DNA of 10,296 nucleotides, taken from an uncultured Lachnospiraceae bacterium. GTDB lineage: Bacteria; Bacillota; Clostridia; Lachnospirales; Lachnospiraceae. The stretch's first letter is position 1. Every line of letters begins with the position of its first letter. The stretch spans positions 3,563-13,858 of the forward strand of contig CAJUJG010000065.1 of the NCBI GenBank assembly GCA_910586715.1. Direction: 5' to 3'. Below the pieces are notes generated by a model, which worked only from the letters and a program-made list of their open reading frames with translations, ran no database searches and was not told where the DNA came from. Made by a program: the position numbers and the translations under genes. Below are positions 6,650-10,296 of the stretch, one piece after another.

Positions 6650-7729
6650 TTATTTCTTATTTAATCTGTTGACAAAATCACTTATTAAACTTTTTATTTC
6701 GTGTTCAAGATTGGTATATTTGTCCAAATCAGATGTTTGCACACTGAAAACTACTATATAATTCTGGTTAGAAATATTTGCATGAAAGCTCACGTAAGCT
6801 CGACCATTTTTTTTATGAGAGTTTCTTGTGTATTTAAACATAAAAGTATCTTCTAATAAAATACTACTTAATATACCCGTTCTTTTACCATTCAAAAGAT
6901 AATATTCAATATCTCTTTTATCTTCACCTAATATTCTCTTATCAATAGTAGTTGTTGATAATCTTCGCGCTAATCTAATTAATAAGGTTAGTATTCGGTA
7001 TTCTGTAAAATGTTTATTTTCAATACATGAAACATCTGATAAACTAGTTAAATCATTATAATATTTTTTAAATAATTCAGTAATTTCGTTAACAACATAA
7101 TTAATTAATATATCTTTTTCTCTGTAATTTTCTATAGTATCCATAGATAATTTTTTCCATGTTTTTATTATATCGCAAAGTTTATTATAATCTAAATAGT
7201 CAAATTCATAATATGTTTGTGCTAAGTTATTAATATCTATGTCTTCATATACATAGCCAGAATCATAAACAACTTTAATAATAACATTATTGTTAATACG
7301 TTTAATGGAATATTGATATATTTGTGCACTTTCAACTAAAGTATTATTTTGCACAAATCCTAATAAAACATCATTGAATCTTAAGGACTTATTAAATTTT
7401 GCAAAATCGCCACTTCTATTTAAAATTATACCAGAAGTATGATTTAATTGAGCTTCTTTTTCTTTAATTATTTCTTGTTTATCTCTGATTTCTTTTTTTA
7501 AGATTTCTATTCTATTTATTAACTCTGTATATACAAGTGTAAATACAAGCCAAAATATGATAAACACCATAATAATAAATGGGTTTTCAATCATAAAATT
7601 TATAAAATATGGAAACTTTTCATTTGGTTGTGTTACCAATACTGTAAGTAACCAACCAACAATTAGTATAATAACTGGTGAAATAGGATTTAGTAATGTA
7701 AAAATAGCATTCTTTATAACTTTTCTCAT
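6650..7729 (-). CDS. Intron-encoded two-transmembrane protein, 359 aa, unknown function
   Basis: Not a recognised family. Two strongly hydrophobic segments (about residues 15-33 and 50-69) are separated by a short loop. A charged coiled coil (70-95, INRIEILKKEIRDKQEIIKEK) leads into a soluble region. The C-terminal part (about 240-357) alternates helix and beta pattern (RTGILSSILLEDTFMFKY; GRAYVSFHANI; YIVVFSV), loosely like a GAF/PAS-type sensor fold. There is no LAGLIDADG, GIY-YIG, HNH or reverse-transcriptase motif. The ATG has AGAGG 5 nt upstream and a candidate promoter. Codons are strikingly A/T-rich compared with the tape-measure gene, suggesting separate origin. Location in a ribozyme loop with its own signals suggests a membrane-anchored accessory protein, perhaps superinfection exclusion or defence; this is inference. 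Confidence 0.85.
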   Translation of the reverse strand: MRKVIKNAIFTLLNPISPVIILIVGWLLTVLVTQPNEKFPYFINFMIENPFIIMVFIIFWLVFTLVYTELINRIEILKKEIRDKQEIIKEKEAQLNHTSGIILNRSGDFAKFNKSLRFNDVLLGFVQNNTLVESAQIYQYSIKRINNNVIIKVVYDSGYVYEDIDINNLAQTYYEFDYLDYNKLCDIIKTWKKLSMDTIENYREKDILINYVVNEITELFKKYYNDLTSLSDVSCIENKHFTEYRILTLLIRLARRLSTTTIDKRILGEDKRDIEYYLLNGKRTGILSSILLEDTFMFKYTRNSHKKNGRAYVSFHANISNQNYIVVFSVQTSDLDKYTNLEHEIKSLISDFVNRLNKK

Positions 7730-7746
7730 ATTGTCCTCTGTTAGTT

Positions 7747-7774
7747 AGTATAATATACCATTATATACCAACAA
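7747..7774 (-). promoter_or_regulatory. Candidate promoter for the 359-aa intron gene
   Basis: On the minus strand TTGTTG (7774-7769), a 16-nt spacer and TATACT (7752-7747) lie just ahead of the ribosome-binding site (AGAGG, 7739-7735) and start codon. The predicted leader would be only about 15 nt. A TATAAT further upstream (about 7766-7761) offers an alternative -10 with a weaker -35. The region is A+T-rich, so the exact element is uncertain, but a promoter inside the intron is likely. Confidence 0.42.
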
Positions 7775-7853
7775 TCGACAAAATACTATCAGAATATATT
7801 CTTTTTTTAATTTAATTATAAAATTACAATTCTATATTTCAATCTAAAATCAG

Positions 7854-7943
7854 TCTTTCCTCGGTCTTGGGCGTCCCATCGCCTTTTAACCGATATAGTT
7901 ACTTTTATACATCCTGTATTACTACAGGAGAGGGCATTAGTTT
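7854..7943 (-). other. 5' half of the group I ribozyme core (P1 to P6)
   Basis: In order on the minus strand: a P1 loop containing the P10 segment, the internal guide GCCCUC, a perfect P2 hairpin (UCCUGU, 6-nt loop, ACAGGA), the in-frame stop UAA (7907-7905), the P3 5' strand, P4 enclosing P5 (GGCG, 6-nt loop, CGCC) with A-rich joining segments, and the P6 5' strand GGA (7860-7858). The exon-1 frame reads 12 codons into the intron (KLMPSPVVIQDV) and stops one base before P3. A ribosome on unspliced RNA therefore stops at the edge of the core rather than running through it. Confidence 0.85.
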
Positions 7944-7949
7944 ACCCTC
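7930..7949 (-). other. 5' splice site and P1/P10 guide region
   Basis: Exon 1 ends ...AAT-GAG-GGT (Asn-Glu-Gly), with the splice after T7944. Six exon bases pair perfectly with the internal guide at 7935-7930, giving the U·G wobble that marks group I 5' splice sites. The four bases just 5' of the guide (UAAU) complement the first four of exon 2 (AUUA), forming P10 in register. Both helices agree on the same codon-phase-zero junction. Confidence 0.88.
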
Positions 7950-10280
7950 ATTTAACTGCCGTTTTAATTCTTCAAGTTTTCTTTTGTATTCCTCTAACCA
8001 AAGGTCTTTTTCAGAAGATGAAGATGCTCTTCCGGATTTCTTGTTTGTTGTGTCTGCGCCTGTATACTGTAAATCAGCAGTAAAGCTTGCAAGTTTCTGT
8101 TGTTCAACGGACACAATCCTTCTGATAGCTTCCTTTGCTTCATTGATTTGGTCTACGTCGCCGCTTGCCTCAGCCTCCATAAGGAAAGCCCTAGCCTCTG
8201 CAAGATTATATAAAGCCTCCGCGCCGAAACCTGCCGTCTGTGCAAGGGAGAATATTGCATTGATGTCAGCAGAAGTATCTAGCGCATTTGCATTTGTTAG
8301 TTGTTTCTGCAATGTAATCTGTGCAATTATCTGTTCAAGTGCTTCGCCTGTCCCGATTTCCTCAAGCATAGCCTGTTTTTCTTCGTCGGTTGCATTTTTG
8401 TATGCATCTGTTGTGGTAATTAATTCAGCTTTCTTTCTAAGCAGTGCATCGTCAACAAGTTCCTGCGCATTTGAAACGCCCATAAGTTCAAGCATGGAAG
8501 CGGTAACTTTTGCATTTTCCTCATTGAGGTTGTCCAGTACGCCGCTTGCCATAAGATATTTACTTACAAGCTCATTAAAAGCCTGCTGGCACGCATTGAT
8601 GTCATCGGGTGATTCTGAAACCTTTTCTATGAAGTTTTCATATTCCACGCCAAGTTCGCCGAATGCTTCCTGAAATTTCTTGGTATCAAGGTTCGCAAAG
8701 TCAAATACATCCTTGTCCTTCACGTCCGCATAAATCTTGTCTATGATGTCAAAGCCGTCTGAAAGGGCATTGATTGAGTCTATCATTGCGGATTTGGAGA
8801 ATGATTCGGACATTTCCTTTGCACTGTCGGCGGCTTCTTTTTCCGCTTCTGCCAAAGCATATATCTCATTGCATAATGTTTCAAACAGTCCGCACCCTTC
8901 ATCTGCAATAAGGTTGGAATTTAAAATTGCATCCGCTAATTTCTCATGACTTGCAATCACTGCGGGGGTAAGCGCTCCAGCCTGTGCCATTTCAATAAGC
9001 TGTTCTTTTGTCTTCTCGATGCCTTCTGTATTGAATATCCCGTCTGTTACTTCGCTGTTGAGCCTGTTGTTGCCAAGACCGTAATACAATGTCTGTATGG
9101 AAGCATTAATCTGCTGCATTGCATCATAACATTTTCGCGCGTCCGTTGACATGTCTTCATATGGGGTATCCTTTATCGTGTCGTAATAATCCTGCATGTT
9201 TGCTTTCTGTTCCATTAATGAAGAAAGCATGTCGTTGATTTCTGTCTTTAATTCTTCTGTAAATCCTTTATATGTTTCTATGTCATATTCAGCCATAGCA
9301 ACATCTTCCCTGAAAATTTCATCATTATCGAAAAGCTCTGATTTCTTTGCGACAAGGTTTTCCAGTTCATTTGACATGGCTTTATATCTAGCGGCTAAAT
9401 ACTCGGCATCCGTAACATTGATGTCCGTGGCAGTCTCAAAGTTTTTATAATTTTCAGCCAAGATATCCGGTATCAGCTTGTCAACATCCTTTACATTGGA
9501 ATCACCCAAGTTGTATTTCGTGTTGACATATGCAACCGTTTCCATAGCGGCGGCTTTTTGTTTATTTCCTGCCTGCCATTCTGTTATTTCCTTCTGCAAT
9601 TCAAGCTGTTCCGTGATCTGCCTTAATTCCTCAAGCTGTCCTTTTTCAGCATAGGTAAGCTTTGGCTTTGCTTCAAGCTCGCTTATTTTCTTCTTGTTTT
9701 CATCAAGTTCGGAATTGATGCTGTCAAGTTCTGATTTCACGTCTTCATATGCTGAGAGCGCGTTGTCAAGTTTTTCCTGCTGTTCTTCAAGTGATACAGT
9801 TAAAGCATCATACGCCTTTACTGCGCCATAAATGGTAACACCAATGGCGGCAATCGCAGTTAAAATAGGATTGGATAATGCAAATGCTTTCATGGAAGCA
9901 CCAAGACCTTTGACTGCATTTTTAAATCCGGCTGTTGCTGTTGTGGCAACTCCTTCTGAAGCAGCCAAAGCGTTTGTTGCTGTTGCCTGTGCCAGTTCTG
10001 CCGTTGTTGTTTCAAGAGACTGTCCTGCAAGTCCTTTCGATGACAGGATTGCTTTAATTTGCACGTCATTTAAGGTTGATTGTGCAATTGCTGACTTAAT
10101 TGCTTCTGTTGAATATCCATTTAAAGCAAGTGCTAATGTATCAGCTCTTGCAACATTATCCATAAATGTATTGCCTAAATGAGATGTCGATTTTAAAACT
10201 TCATCTATTGTTTTTGTTACAGCTAAAGACTCTCCTACAGTTTTCTTGAGTTTCCGCAGTTCTATCCACAGAACCGTCAA
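7944..10280 (-). CDS. Phage tail tape-measure protein, exon 1 (779 aa, 5' end uncertain)
   Basis: N-terminal part of the tape-measure protein, joined after intron removal to the 1600 aa of exon 2 (total at least 2379 aa). Residues 45-130 (ALNGYSTEAIKSAIAQSTLNDVQIKAIL..., TTTAELAQATATNALAAS) are typical of tape measures from Clostridia-type phages. A hydrophobic stretch at about 131-158 matches the usual tape-measure membrane-like segment. Residues 161-260 are coiled coil (LEEQQEKLDNALSAYEDVKSEL), and the rest is helical. The exon ends KLEELKRQLNEG. Without splicing the frame adds 12 intron codons and stops at 7905. The TTG at 10280 has no ribosome-binding site and a TAG lies four codons upstream, so the true start or preceding exon is probably outside the window. 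Confidence 0.86.
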
Positions 10281-10296
10281 TCGTATGTACTAATTA

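Larger units (their letters stand above)
6333..7853 (-). repeat. 14-bp perfect inverted repeat (P6 extension) enclosing the intron cargo
   Basis: CTGATTTTAGATTG at 7853-7840 (minus) and CAATCTAAAATCAG at 6346-6333 (minus) are exact complements about 1.5 kb apart. In RNA they extend P6 and close the loop that carries both cargo genes with their signals. Everything needed for splicing lies outside these arms, so the loop contents (6347-7839) look like a separable cassette. Confidence 0.85.
6136..7943 (-). ncRNA. Group I self-splicing intron (1808 nt) in the tape-measure gene
   Basis: Both splice sites and a full core can be drawn by eye. P1 pairs exon GAGGGU (7949-7944) with intron GCCCUC (7935-7930), with U·G at the splice site. 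P10 pairs UAAU (7939-7936) with exon-2 AUUA (6135-6132). P2 is 7929-7924/7917-7912. P3 is AGUAAC/GUUACU (7903-7898/6286-6281). P4 is 7893-7889/7865-7861 and P5 is 7883-7880/7873-7870. P6 and its 14-bp extension span the cargo. P7 is GACUG/CAGUC (6322-6318/6250-6246), within segments that resemble the conserved R (GAGACU) and S (AAGAU..AGUCC) elements. P8, P9, P9.1 and P9.2 follow. The intron ends in G (6136). An extra hairpin between P7 and P3 suggests subgroup IA. Splicing restores an uninterrupted frame. Confidence 0.9.

Noticed and set aside
6650..7729. Homing endonuclease.
   Set aside because: No LAGLIDADG, GIY-YIG, HNH or His-Cys motif is visible, and the N-terminus has two membrane segments.
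6136..7943. Group II intron or IStron.
   Set aside because: No GUGYG 5' end, no domain V-type hairpin, no reverse transcriptase and no transposase. P7/P3 pairing, the U·G P1 and the terminal G fit group I.
7867..8673. A 268-aa plus-strand open frame rich in Ser/Ala/Phe.
   Set aside because: It is antisense to exon 1 of the tape-measure gene and to the intron core, and its Ser-rich, low-complexity composition is what antisense reading of Lys/Glu/Ala helices gives. The other plus-strand frames are the same kind of shadow.
1333..10280. Two separate tape-measure genes, or one gene broken by a frameshift or insertion (pseudogene).
   Set aside because: The exon-2 frame has no ribosome-binding site and its TTG start overlaps the terminal G of the intron. 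The group I core, P1 and P10 define a clean splice that joins a conserved protein motif without loss or gain of residues.

Overview
The window looks like part of a prophage or related integrated element from a low-GC Gram-positive host. A gut Clostridia/Lachnospiraceae-type bacterium is my best guess. The reasons are strong AGGAGG-type ribosome-binding sites, A+T-rich spacers, a Tn916-type excisionase/integrase pair and a giant Lys/Glu/Gln-rich tail tape-measure protein. All genes I support read on the minus strand, so they run from right to left.

From the right edge, the tape-measure gene enters as a long open frame (about 10280 to 7944) and resumes at 6135, running to 1333. The two pieces read as one protein of at least 2379 residues. 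The 1808 nt between them (7943 to 6136) fold convincingly as a group I self-splicing intron: P1 with a U·G pair at the 5' splice site, P10, P2 to P9 and a terminal G. Predicted splicing joins ...LNEG to IITQKDFYY... exactly in frame.

The intron is loaded with cargo. A 14-bp helix (the P6 extension) closes a loop of about 1.5 kb. That loop holds its own promoter, a 359-aa protein with two N-terminal membrane segments, a second candidate promoter flanked by TGTACA palindromes, a 49-aa acidic protein and a Rho-independent terminator. Neither protein shows a homing-endonuclease motif. The arrangement resembles a prophage 'moron' (an accessory gene with its own promoter and terminator) hidden inside a ribozyme. 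A role in superinfection exclusion or defence is possible, but that is inference from architecture only.

Left of the tape-measure gene come a GC-rich intercistronic hairpin, a 223-aa protein of unknown function, an A+T-rich gap of about 260 bp with two hairpins (one a good terminator), an excisionase-like protein, another terminator- or attenuator-like hairpin, and the first 12 codons of an integrase that leaves the window. Finding the integration module so close behind the tape-measure gene, with no distal tail, lysis or baseplate genes between, is unusual.

The 5' end of the tape-measure gene is unresolved. All three minus-strand frames contain stops in the last bases of the window, and the only start there is an unsupported TTG.
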